A DNA stretch of 13,216 nt from CAYMLQ01 sp964390795 (lineage in GTDB: Bacteria; Verrucomicrobiota; Kiritimatiellia; RFP12; UBA1067). The translations under genes and the position numbers were made by a program. The stretch spans positions 1 through 13,216 of the forward strand of contig CAYMLQ010000143.1 of the NCBI GenBank assembly GCA_964390795.1, read 5' to 3'. Position 1 is the stretch's first letter; each line of letters starts with the position of its first letter. The notes beneath the pieces were generated by a model. The model searched no databases. It saw nothing but the letters and a program-made list of their open reading frames with translations, and was not told the DNA's origin. Shown here piece by piece: positions 1 to 6,635 of this stretch.

Positions 1-965
1 CCCATATCGTCTTGACAACGAAACGCCACCCACAGCCCGGGCCACAGCAGGCCCAAGTACAGGAGCAGCACCGTCAGCGAACCCGCGAAACCGGCCTCTT
101 CGGCCAGCACCGCAAAGATGAAATCGTTCGACGACACCGAGGGCGGCAGGTAGCCCAGCATGTACTGCTCGCCCTTGAGATAGCCTTTGCCCCACAGGCC
201 GCCGGAGCCCACGGCGATCTCCGACTGCCGCCGGTTGTAGCCGCTCCCGTGCAGATCCTTATCCGGGAACAGAAACACCTGCAAGCGCTTGATCTGGTGA
301 TCCCGGAGGCACGTCGCGCGGATCAGCGCCTCGCGCCGCTCTTTCGGCATTTCCAGCCGCTCGGTCGCGTAAATGATGCCCATCACCAGCACGGCCGCCG
401 CCAGCCCCGCCAGAACAAACGTCCAGTAGAACCGCGGCGCGATGTTCGCCGCGAACATCATCGCCAGCACCGTGGGCACCAGCACCATCGCCGTGCCCAG
501 GTCGGGCTGGAGCAGAATCAGCAAGGCCGGCAGCCCGACCAGCGGCAGCGTCAGGAAGAAGGCCGCCGCGCCGCGGTTCGCGTCGCGCCGCCCGTAGAGC
601 CACGCCAGCATCATGATGACTCCCAGCTTCGCCGGCTCGGAGGGCTGTATCCCAAACAGCCAGCGCCGCGCGCCCATCGTCTCCTGGCCGAAGAACGGCA
701 CCAGCGCCAGCAGCACCAGGCACCCCAGGTACACCAGCCAGCTCCAGCGCAACACCGAGCGGTAGTTGCACCAGGCGATGAGCAGATAAAGCGCCAGGCC
801 GAACACGCCGACCTCCGCGTGGCGCATGTAGAGCATCCTCAGCTCCGGGTCGTCGCGCACCGAACACGAGCTGTAGACGAACAGCACGCCGATCAGGGTC
901 AGCCCCGCCATGCAGGCGAGGAGCAGCGGATTCAGCTTGCGGAAACGGGCGATCCACTCTGTCAT
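1..965 (-). CDS. rodA: RodA, SEDS-family peptidoglycan glycosyltransferase (3' end outside window)
   Basis: RodA is the inner-membrane SEDS glycosyltransferase that polymerises lipid II for the lateral wall, paired with PBP2. About 321 residues are visible and the frame is open at the left edge; the family is usually about 370-400 residues, so roughly 50-70 C-terminal residues are missing. Visible family motifs are QPSEPAKLGVI (residues 108-117), LLQPDLGTAMV (151-161), GSGGLWGKGYLKGEQ (253-267) and NDFIFAVLAEEAGFAG (280-295). The aspartate at residue 281 lies where the essential SEDS catalytic Asp is known. Most RodA/FtsW proteins have Thr-Asp there and this one has Asn-Asp. Multiple hydrophobic segments fit a polytopic protein. 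The ATG overlaps the mrdA stop by one base (TGATG), which suggests translational coupling and fixes the start. RodA rather than FtsW is favoured by the mreBCD-mrdA context. Confidence 0.96.
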   Translation of the reverse strand, partial: MTEWIARFRKLNPLLLACMAGLTLIGVLFVYSSCSVRDDPELRMLYMRHAEVGVFGLALYLLIAWCNYRSVLRWSWLVYLGCLVLLALVPFFGQETMGARRWLFGIQPSEPAKLGVIMMLAWLYGRRDANRGAAAFFLTLPLVGLPALLILLQPDLGTAMVLVPTVLAMMFAANIAPRFYWTFVLAGLAAAVLVMGIIYATERLEMPKERREALIRATCLRDHQIKRLQVFLFPDKDLHGSGYNRRQSEIAVGSGGLWGKGYLKGEQYMLGYLPPSVSSNDFIFAVLAEEAGFAGSLTVLLLYLGLLWPGLWVAFRCQDDM

Positions 966-2785
966 CAGTCGCCTCCCGTTACCGCAGCCTCTGCGGGCTG
1001 CTCAACCGTTTCGACGAGGGGCGCCTCGCCGAAGACCGACACCAGGACCTCGCGCACCATCGGAGCCACCGTCTGGCCGCCCGACTCGCCGTTCTCAATC
1101 ACCATCGCCACCGCCACCGTGGGCTGCTCGAAAGGCGCGAAGGCCGTCACCCACGTGTTCTTGCGCCGCACGCCGCCCGCGTCGTACTCCGCGGTCCCGG
1201 TCTTGGCCGCCACCTCGACGCCGCGCACCTGCACGCGCCGCCCCGTGCCCGTCGCGGCCACGTCGTGCATGCCGTCGCGCGCGAGGCCGACCGCGGACGC
1301 CGGCCACCCCATCACGCGCACCTTTTCAGGCGCCCCCTCCCGCCGCGCGAGGCGCGGGCGGTAGAGCGTGCCGCCGTTCGCGAAGACCGAGGCCAGCATC
1401 GCCATCTGCAGCGGCGTGGTCACCAGCAGCCCCTGCCCGATCGATATTTGGCAGGTGTCGCCCGGACGCCACTTGTCCTTCATCGTCTTCTCTTTCCACT
1501 GGGCGGTCGGAAGGAGCCCGCTGCTCTCCGAAGGCAGGTCGATACCCGTCTTCTGCCCGAGGCCCAGCTTCTGGGCCTCGGCATAAATCGCGTCATAGCC
1601 AACGGTGTAGCCGAGGTGGCAGAAGAAGCTGTTGCACGACTGCTCGATCGCCTTACGCAGCGCCACAGACCCGTGCCCGTAGGTATTCCAGCAGCGCAGC
1701 CGCATGGTGCCCAGCACGAACGCGCCGTCGCACGCATAGGTCTCTTCGGGATTGAACCCGCCCTGCAACAGCGCCGCGATCGCCGTCACCGGCTTGAAGG
1801 TGCTGCCGGGCGCGTAGCGACCCTGATACGCCCGGTTGATGAGCGGGCGCGCCTCGTCCGCCAAAAGCCGCTTCCAAAGCCCGGTCGGGATCGCAGGCAC
1901 AAACTCGTTCGGGTCATACACGGGCGAACTCGCCATCGCCAGCACCTCGCCGTTGCGCGGATCGACCACCACGCCCGCGCCGCGCCAGCCGCGCAGCGTC
2001 TTCTCCAGCGCGCGCTGCACCTTCACGTCCAAGGTCAGAAACACGTCGCCGCCCGCGACCGCCGGCTTGCCGTCCCACACCGCATGCTTGTACCCGCGTG
2101 CGTCCACGCGGATGAGCTGGCCGCCCGACTGTCCCGTCAGCACGCTGTTGTACTGCAGCTCGAGTCCGTCTTTGCCGATCATCTCCGGCAGATAGAAGTG
2201 AACTTTCTCGCCGGGCAGCGAATGCGGCCGGTCGCGCCCGACATAGCCGAGCGCGTGCGAGGCCAGCGTGCCCTGCGGATAGGAGCGCTCGGGCTGCACA
2301 TACACGTCCACGCCCGGAAATGCCTCGACCGTCTCCGCCCAGCGCGCCAGCGTCACCGGCTCCACATCGCGCCACGCCAGCAGCGGCATCGGCAGGCTGC
2401 GCATCACATGGTTCGACACCGCCGCCCGGGAGATCTGGCGCGGCATGCCCAGCACGGCGGCCAGCCGGTCGATGTCCGCGTCCACCGCGTCGATCGTCTG
2501 CGCCCACTTGCCGCGCTTGCGCAGCTCTTCCACGTAGTAGGCGATGCAGTAGCTCGGGCGGTTCTCGGCCAGGCACACGCCGTTGCGGTCGAAAATCCGG
2601 CCGCGCGGCCCCGGCACCTGGACGCGACGGACACTCTGCCGCACCTGATCGCGCGCGAACTCGGAGAACTCGACAACCTGCACCCGATGCAGCGACACGG
2701 CCAGGAACACCAGGCCCGCCGCAAACACCAACGCCAAAACCGCCATCCGCCAGCTATCGGTTAGTTTCTGCCCACAATAAGCCAT
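965..2785 (-). CDS. mrdA: Penicillin-binding protein 2 (elongation-specific D,D-transpeptidase)
   Basis: This is a class B PBP of 606 residues, a usual length. It crosslinks peptidoglycan in the periplasm during elongation and partners RodA. An N-terminal membrane anchor (about residues 14-32) is followed by the pedestal/dimerisation domain, including RGRIFDRNG (61-69) and GKDGLELQYNSVLTG (204-218). The transpeptidase domain has all three active-site motifs: STFK (Ser328-Lys331), SCN (383-385) and KTG (528-530). The start at 2785 is preferred over the ATG 13 codons downstream because AAAGAGG lies just upstream with good spacing, whereas the inner ATG has no clear Shine-Dalgarno. This start overlaps the end of mreD by 32 bases. 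The gene is the fourth of a five-gene elongation operon. It could be called PBP3/FtsI on motifs alone, but its operon position between mreD and rodA argues for PBP2. Confidence 0.97.
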   Translation of the reverse strand: MAYCGQKLTDSWRMAVLALVFAAGLVFLAVSLHRVQVVEFSEFARDQVRQSVRRVQVPGPRGRIFDRNGVCLAENRPSYCIAYYVEELRKRGKWAQTIDAVDADIDRLAAVLGMPRQISRAAVSNHVMRSLPMPLLAWRDVEPVTLARWAETVEAFPGVDVYVQPERSYPQGTLASHALGYVGRDRPHSLPGEKVHFYLPEMIGKDGLELQYNSVLTGQSGGQLIRVDARGYKHAVWDGKPAVAGGDVFLTLDVKVQRALEKTLRGWRGAGVVVDPRNGEVLAMASSPVYDPNEFVPAIPTGLWKRLLADEARPLINRAYQGRYAPGSTFKPVTAIAALLQGGFNPEETYACDGAFVLGTMRLRCWNTYGHGSVALRKAIEQSCNSFFCHLGYTVGYDAIYAEAQKLGLGQKTGIDLPSESSGLLPTAQWKEKTMKDKWRPGDTCQISIGQGLLVTTPLQMAMLASVFANGGTLYRPRLARREGAPEKVRVMGWPASAVGLARDGMHDVAATGTGRRVQVRGVEVAAKTGTAEYDAGGVRRKNTWVTAFAPFEQPTVAVAMVIENGESGGQTVAPMVREVLVSVFGEAPLVETVEQPAEAAVTGGD

Positions 2786-3293
2786 TGCCCTCTTTCACCG
2801 GCTTCACAACGCCGGAGACGCGGTCCATCAGGCCGCACACCGCAAAACCCACAAAGCCGGCGACCATGCCGGCCGGCGCCGAAGCGCCCAAAACCCTCAG
2901 CGTCTGCCAGGCGAAAACCGGCTCGCCCGTCCCCGCCCACGCGCGCGTCCACAGGGTCTGCACCATCGCCGCACACGCGACCAGCAGCGTGCCCTGCACC
3001 AGCGTCGCCTCCAGAAACACCCGCTGCAACACCCGCACCGCGCCGTAGCAAACCAGCAGGAACGTGAGCGTGCAGAACAGCGGCAGCCCGCCCAGCGCGT
3101 CCGTCAGCCCGCCCGCCCACACCAGCGCCGTCAGCGCCACCGGGACCGGCTTGGTCAGCATGGTGTAGAACGCTCCCGCCGTCAGAAACACGATCTTCAC
3201 CGGCACGTGCGGCGTGACCGGGATCAGATCCTGCGCCACCGCGGCCGCGAACAGCGCGATGCCCACCACAGGCAGGTTCATGTCAAGGCGCAT
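2754..3293 (-). CDS. mreD: Rod-shape-determining protein MreD
   Basis: A 179-residue, strongly hydrophobic protein with about five predicted membrane segments (roughly residues 8-22, 30-60, 65-85, 96-115 and 138-156). This is the usual size and topology for MreD, the small integral-membrane component of the elongasome that binds MreC. MreD sequences diverge quickly, and here the identification rests on size, hydrophobicity and position between mreC and mrdA more than on motifs. The start at 3293 has a clear AAGGGGG Shine-Dalgarno five bases upstream. It lies inside the mreC coding region (11-base overlap), so translation is probably coupled. A second ATG four codons in has no ribosome binding site. 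It overlaps mrdA at its 3' end. Confidence 0.9.
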   Translation of the reverse strand: MRLDMNLPVVGIALFAAAVAQDLIPVTPHVPVKIVFLTAGAFYTMLTKPVPVALTALVWAGGLTDALGGLPLFCTLTFLLVCYGAVRVLQRVFLEATLVQGTLLVACAAMVQTLWTRAWAGTGEPVFAWQTLRVLGASAPAGMVAGFVGFAVCGLMDRVSGVVKPVKEGNGLLWAETNR

Positions 3294-4134
3294 GGGACCC
3301 CCTTGCCGCCAGGATGAAGACCGCGTGGAGCGACGCCAGATCGACGGCCGGCAGAACGGCGGCCTCGCGCGACAGGTTGTTCGGCTCCAGCTTGCTCTCC
3401 AAGAGATACCCGACCGTCAGCCCCTTGGGGAAGGTCTGCCCCAGCCCGGAGGTCACCACGCGCGTCCGCGGCGCCGGCTCGAACTCGCGCGCCAGGTAGC
3501 GCAGGCGCATCGGATCCACCACGTACAGCAGGGTCAGCTTGGGATCGGAGGCCGGCCTGGAGCCGCCGCCGTAAAGGATGCCGCGCACCACGCCAACGCC
3601 CTCGCCGGGCACGTCCAGTTCGCAGGCCACGCGGCTGTTCGGGTCGGAGATCAGCATCACCTCGCTGGTGTGCGGCGAGACGTCCACCACGCGCCCCGCC
3701 AGCCCCTCGGGAACCACCACCGGATCGCCCTTGCGCACGCCGTGCAGCGAGCCCTTGCCGAGCCGCACGCTCTGCCAGACCGCCGAGGTTCCGCCGCGCG
3801 AGAGAACCGGCGCGGCCAGCCAGCGGCACGCCACAGGCGGCGAGAAATCGAGAAGCTGGCGCAGACGGGCGACCTCGGCCTCGAGCGCCTCAGCCTCCGA
3901 CGCCATGATTTGCAGACGCGCCACATCACGCTCCAGCATCGCATTGCGCGACGCATGACTGGCGCGGGAGAAAACGGCCCGAACGCGAACCCCCACCGTT
4001 CGCTCGAACCAATTGCTGGCGTTGGCATAGGGGTAGACCGCCTCGCGCGCGAAATCGCGCACGCCGGCGCGCCAGAAAATCAGCGCCCCCAACGACAACA
4101 CCAACAACCATACCCACATTTTCGATTGCTTCAC
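3283..4134 (-). CDS. mreC: Cell-shape protein MreC
   Basis: A 283-residue bitopic protein. A short cytoplasmic end precedes a membrane helix (about residues 7-22). A coiled coil rich in Leu/Glu/Ala follows (about 64-98), then a periplasmic beta-rich domain. In that domain, stretches such as GDPVVVPEGLAGRVVDVSP (136-154) and VMLISDPNSRVACEL (159-173) are typical of the MreC core. MreC links MreB filaments to PBP2/RodA and activates them. The start codon is GTG at 4134, preceded by GGGGGAG at suitable spacing; the ATG five codons later has none. A 63-base gap separates it from mreB, the only real gap in the operon. It contains a short CCCG-ATAAAA-CGGG hairpin that slightly overlaps the Shine-Dalgarno region and could modulate MreC output; that last point is inference. 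Confidence 0.96.
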   Translation of the reverse strand: MKQSKMWVWLLVLSLGALIFWRAGVRDFAREAVYPYANASNWFERTVGVRVRAVFSRASHASRNAMLERDVARLQIMASEAEALEAEVARLRQLLDFSPPVACRWLAAPVLSRGGTSAVWQSVRLGKGSLHGVRKGDPVVVPEGLAGRVVDVSPHTSEVMLISDPNSRVACELDVPGEGVGVVRGILYGGGSRPASDPKLTLLYVVDPMRLRYLAREFEPAPRTRVVTSGLGQTFPKGLTVGYLLESKLEPNNLSREAAVLPAVDLASLHAVFILAARGSHAP

Positions 4135-4197
4135 CCGGGTCGCTCCCCCGTTTTATCGGGCAGGCAGAGACCGGATAGCAGCCGAGAGAAAAACAGA

Positions 4198-5220
4198 TCA
4201 CCGGCCCAGTTTCGACTTGGCCAGGAAATTCAGCTCGTTCAACACCACTCCCGTCCCCTCCGCGACCGCGCTCAGCGGGTCGTCGGCCAGCGTGACGGGC
4301 AATCCTGTCTGTGACGCGATCAGCTTGTCCAGGCCGCGCAGCATCGAGCCGCCGCCCGCCAGCACCATGCCACGGTCCACCAGGTCAGCGGCGAGTTCGG
4401 GCGGACACTTTTCGAGTGTGATCCGCACCGCGTCGACAATCGCTGAAACCGGCTCCTGCAACGCGTCACGTATCTCTTCCGACGTGACAGTCAGGGTCTT
4501 GGGAAGTCCGGCCACCAAATCGCGGCCCTTGACTTCCAGCGTGCGCTCCTCACCCATAGGATAGGCCGAACCAATCGTGATTTTGATCTCCTCCGCGGTC
4601 CGCTCTCCAATCATCAGATTGTAAACTCTTCGCATGTACTGGACGATACACTCGTCCATGGCGTCGCCGCCCACGCGGACACTCCGCGCGTACACGATGC
4701 CAGCCAGCGAGATCAGGGCGACCTCGCACGTGCCGCCGCCAATGTCGACGATCATGTTGCCGGCTGGCTCGGAAACGGGGAGCCCGACACCGATGGCGGC
4801 TGCCATCGGCTCTTCGATCAGGAAGACTTCTCGGGCGCCCGCATGCCGCGCAGACTCCTGCACGGCCCGCTTCTCAACTTCTGTGATATCACTCGGAACC
4901 GCCACGATCACCCTCGGCTTCACGAGCTTGCGCACGTGAACCTTGCGGATGAAATAGCGGATCATCGCCTCCGTGATATCGAAATCCGCGATCACGCCCG
5001 ACTTCATCGGACGGATCGCCACAATGTTACCCGGCGTGCGGCCAATCATCCTCTTGGCCTCCTCGCCGACCGCCAAAATGCGCTTCGTCCCCTCCTGAAT
5101 CGCCACCACGGAGGGCTCGCGGATCACAATCCCGCGGTCTTTGACATAAACCAAGGTATTAGCGGTACCGAGGTCGATCCCGATATCGCTGGAAAACAAG
5201 GACAGAAACTTATTGAACAT
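4198..5220 (-). CDS. mreB: Actin-like rod-shape protein MreB
   Basis: A 340-residue bacterial actin of normal length that polymerises under the membrane and positions the elongation machinery. The nucleotide-binding signatures are intact: phosphate-1 DIGIDLGTANTLVYV (residues 12-26), phosphate-2 MIVDIGGGTCEVALIS (156-171) and the adenosine motif GMVLAGGGSMLRGLD (284-298). The N-terminus MFNKFLSLFS is the short amphipathic membrane-binding type. The ATG at 5220 follows a GGGAAAG stretch. It is the first gene of the operon mreB-mreC-mreD-mrdA-rodA, the conserved order in many bacteria, and a candidate promoter lies about 65 bases upstream. Nothing is unusual in the sequence. Confidence 0.98.
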   Translation of the reverse strand: MFNKFLSLFSSDIGIDLGTANTLVYVKDRGIVIREPSVVAIQEGTKRILAVGEEAKRMIGRTPGNIVAIRPMKSGVIADFDITEAMIRYFIRKVHVRKLVKPRVIVAVPSDITEVEKRAVQESARHAGAREVFLIEEPMAAAIGVGLPVSEPAGNMIVDIGGGTCEVALISLAGIVYARSVRVGGDAMDECIVQYMRRVYNLMIGERTAEEIKITIGSAYPMGEERTLEVKGRDLVAGLPKTLTVTSEEIRDALQEPVSAIVDAVRITLEKCPPELAADLVDRGMVLAGGGSMLRGLDKLIASQTGLPVTLADDPLSAVAEGTGVVLNELNFLAKSKLGR

Positions 5221-5282
5221 CGCGCGTTCTTTCCCAAAGGACCAACGTCCTAAACTGTGCCATAACGGCGCAGTGTCATTAG

Positions 5283-5309
5283 TTTCTATGATTCCCCCCC
5301 GGCGGTCAA
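5283..5309 (-). promoter_or_regulatory. Candidate sigma-70 promoter for the mre operon
   Basis: On the minus strand, TTGACC (5309-5304) and TAGAAA (5288-5283) are separated by 15 bases, short of the ideal 17. A transcript from here would have a leader of about 55-60 bases before mreB. The -35 box is good and the -10 box is mediocre, so this is a tentative call. Confidence 0.35.
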
Positions 5310-5350
5310 GCGCAAATGACGATTTTTAAGGATCGGGTTGCACAAGCGAA

Positions 5351-5444
5351 GGGGTCAGGGTTCGGGGTTCAGCGTTCAGGAGGAAACGCCGTAGCCCTGT
5401 TCAACCGCATGCTGTCAGCCTGAACCCTGACACCCTGAACCCTT
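5351..5444. repeat. GGTTCAG-type dispersed inverted repeat, copy 1
   Basis: The left arm (5351-5380) is built from GGGTTC/GTTCAG units and the right arm (5419-5444) is built from CCTGAACCC units, roughly its reverse complement, around a spacer of about 38 bases. The 13-mer GTTCGGGGTTCAG (5360-5372) recurs exactly at 9942-9954 in the second copy. It lies just downstream of the broken gene on the minus strand and could slow or end transcription before mreB. It has no T-tract, so it is not a standard intrinsic terminator. The rest of the 5221-5449 spacer holds only the mreB promoter and leader. Confidence 0.7.
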
Positions 5445-5449
5445 CCGCC

Positions 5450-6216
5450 CTACCTCAGCAGCATCACCGAACCCGGCGCCGGATAAGCCGGCACCGTGTA
5501 GAGCACGCTGGGCACATCGTCCAGCATCGCCGCCTGCAGCGAGCGCACCGAGATGTTCCCGCCACCGTTCGGCGTCACGATGAGCAGGTGGACCAGCAGC
5601 GTGTCGGCCGCAGCCGCTTGCGCAGCCTTCAACGGGCGCGTCAGGTCGAAGACCATCGCGTCGCCCGGCCCGTAGTTGGTCGTCGCGCCAGTGGCCTCGC
5701 TGGAGTAGAACCCGAGGTTGAAGCTGCCGTCGGAGTCCATCCGGAGAATGCCGACGCTCAGCTTGTTGTCCGCGTTGACGCGCGCGGCCTCGCGCACCAT
5801 CTCGGTGACGTCCACCTCCAGAGTCGCGCCAACTGCGACGCACGGGGCGGTCACGCGCTCGCTGGCGGGGCGGTCCGTCAGGCGCGGGGTCGGCGGCGGA
5901 TAGCCGGGCGGCGGATCATCACGCCCGCGCGGGCGCCGTAGTCCAAGCCCGCAGCGGTTGGCAGCTTAACGCGGGCGATCACCTCGCAGTCGCCCAGCAG
6001 CGGCTGGAACACGAAGCGCCCGCCGTCGTTGGCCGTATCGTACATGTTGTTGCCGGTGCCTGTGACCGTAAACACTCCCGCGTCATACGTGCTGCCGCCC
6101 TCGTACGCCGCCGTGTACGTGCCGAACGGCACATCGATCCACTCCGCTGGCAGCGCCTGCGCGAACGCGCCGCACGCCGCCATAACCCACATCGCACCGA
6201 TCAGATTCCGCTTCAT
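5450..6216 (-). pseudogene. Frameshifted secreted protein: DUF1349/LamG-like N-part joined to DNRLRE-like C-part
   Basis: The start at 6216 has an excellent Shine-Dalgarno (GGGGAGG) five bases upstream and begins a signal peptide, MKRNLIGAMWVMAACGAFAQA. The next part (GNNMYDTANDGGRFVFQPL, then DYGARAGVMIR) resembles the first half of DUF1349/LamG-like carbohydrate-binding domains. The frame then ends at 5878 after 112 residues. The other frame, entered near 5900 (PPGYPPPTPRLTDRP), continues as VEVTEMV-like sequence (actually EVDVTEMVREAARVNADNKL), resembling the second half of a DNRLRE/CBM96-type domain, and stops at 5450. Both half-domains lack their expected partners, so an out-of-frame internal deletion in a larger two-domain secreted protein is the likeliest history. 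There is no homopolymer slip site to favour programmed frameshifting. Domain names are from pattern memory and are tentative; the broken frame is seen directly. A GTG at 5854 could start a separate 134-residue ORF, but it has no leader or signal peptide. Confidence 0.7.
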
Positions 6217-6243
6217 ATCAACCTCCCCTTTCAAAAACGCGTC

Positions 6244-6297
6244 CTGTGGCATGGGCGTCCCGCCCATGAGTCCACGGGCGAGACGCCCGTGCCACAG
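6244..6297. repeat. 54-nt three-way-junction palindromic element, copy A
   Basis: An outer 6-bp stem CTGTGG/CCACAG (6244-6249 with 6292-6297) encloses two perfect 8-bp hairpins with 3-base loops. These are CATGGGCG-TCC-CGCCCATG (6250-6268) and CACGGGCG-AGA-CGCCCGTG (6273-6291), separated by AGTC. It lies 27 bases upstream of the start codon of the broken gene, between it and the 39-codon ORF, and so probably within their shared minus-strand transcript. It has no tRNA features. Confidence 0.85.
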
Positions 6298-6308
6298 CGA
6301 GCGCTACG

Positions 6309-6362
6309 GGTGGCCCGCGCTGTCCCCAGCGCGGAAAGCGGGCTCGGAGAGCCCGCGCCACC
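6309..6362. repeat. 54-nt three-way-junction palindromic element, copy B
   Basis: It is the same length and plan as the element 11 bases to its left, but with different arms. The outer stem is GGTGGC/GCCACC (6309-6314 with 6357-6362). The first inner hairpin is CCGCGCTG-TCCC-CAGCGCGG (6315-6334). The second is GCGGGCTC-GGA-GAGCCCGC (6338-6356), after an AAA spacer. Keeping the fold while changing the bases points to selection on, or copying of, structure. It ends four bases from the stop codon of the 39-codon ORF. Confidence 0.85.
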
Positions 6363-6366
6363 TCAA

Positions 6367-6486
6367 TTACAGCATCAAGATGATCGTCCCTGTCTGCGGG
6401 TGCGAGGCCATCGTGTACACCATCGCGGGCACGCGTTCCGGCAGCATCGCGCCCTCTCCAGACGTCAGGTCCACGCTCTTCTGCAT
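6367..6486 (-). CDS. 39-residue ORF matching the C-terminus of the downstream broken gene (gene remnant or small protein)
   Basis: ATG at 6486 to TAA at 6367 gives a 39-residue protein beginning MQKSVDLTSGEGAML. Its C-terminal half, AMLPERVPAMVYTM then HPQTGTIILML, aligns with the end of the neighbouring broken gene, AMLDDVPSVLYTV then YPAPGSVMLLR. It shares AML, VP, YT, P, G and L at matching positions with the same hydrophobic finish. The two are therefore probably paralogues, and this one has lost everything except its start and tail. Expression signals are strong: GGAG lies four bases before the ATG, and a near-consensus promoter lies about 20 bases upstream. It may be a remnant still transcribed from the ancestral promoter, or a genuine small protein; the sequence cannot decide. 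It has no signal peptide. Confidence 0.5.
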   Translation of the reverse strand: MQKSVDLTSGEGAMLPERVPAMVYTMASHPQTGTIILML

Positions 6487-6507
6487 ACTACTCCATTTAT
6501 CAGCTTT

Positions 6508-6536
6508 ACTATAGGCCGCTGGTTAAGCCGCGTCAA
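6508..6536 (-). promoter_or_regulatory. Strong sigma-70-type promoter, minus strand
   Basis: TTGACG (6536-6531) and TATAGT (6513-6508) are separated by exactly 17 bases, the best promoter match in the window. The predicted start of transcription is near 6501, giving a leader of about 15 bases to the 39-codon ORF. Both 54-nt palindromes and the broken secreted-protein gene lie downstream on the same strand with no other obvious promoter. Confidence 0.7.
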
Positions 6537-6550
6537 CGCCGAATCTCCGA

Positions 6551-6578
6551 TTTTCACCCTTGCAATGAAATTCATAAT
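6551..6578 (+). promoter_or_regulatory. Weak candidate promoter for the DUF2723-like/TPR gene
   Basis: TTTTCA (6551-6556) and CATAAT (6573-6578) have 16-base spacing. The -10 is good and the -35 is poor. It lies back to back with the strong minus-strand promoter, as expected for a divergent intergenic region. Confidence 0.35.
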
Positions 6579-6635
6579 GCCGGAAAATGTGAAGCGAACT
6601 TACTCGGCACCACGGGTATTATCAGGAGGTTCTGT

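Noticed and set aside
12..1364. Long plus-strand open frame opposite rodA and mrdA
   Set aside because: It is an antisense shadow of GC-rich genes: very rich in Arg, Gln, His and Pro, with no domain pattern, while the minus strand encodes clear RodA and PBP2.
5878..5910. Programmed ribosomal frameshift in the broken gene
   Set aside because: There is no slippery heptamer or homopolymer near the join, and both flanking domains appear incomplete, so a deletion fits better.
6217..6267. Upstream in-frame extension of the broken gene (beginning MGGTPMP)
   Set aside because: The extra residues are the translated palindromic repeat. The strong Shine-Dalgarno and the signal peptide place the start at 6216.
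6244..6362. Cloverleaf-like folds as possible tRNAs
   Set aside because: They have only two inner arms and a 6-bp outer stem, with no anticodon loop of seven bases, no TTC-arm consensus and no CCA-ready acceptor end.
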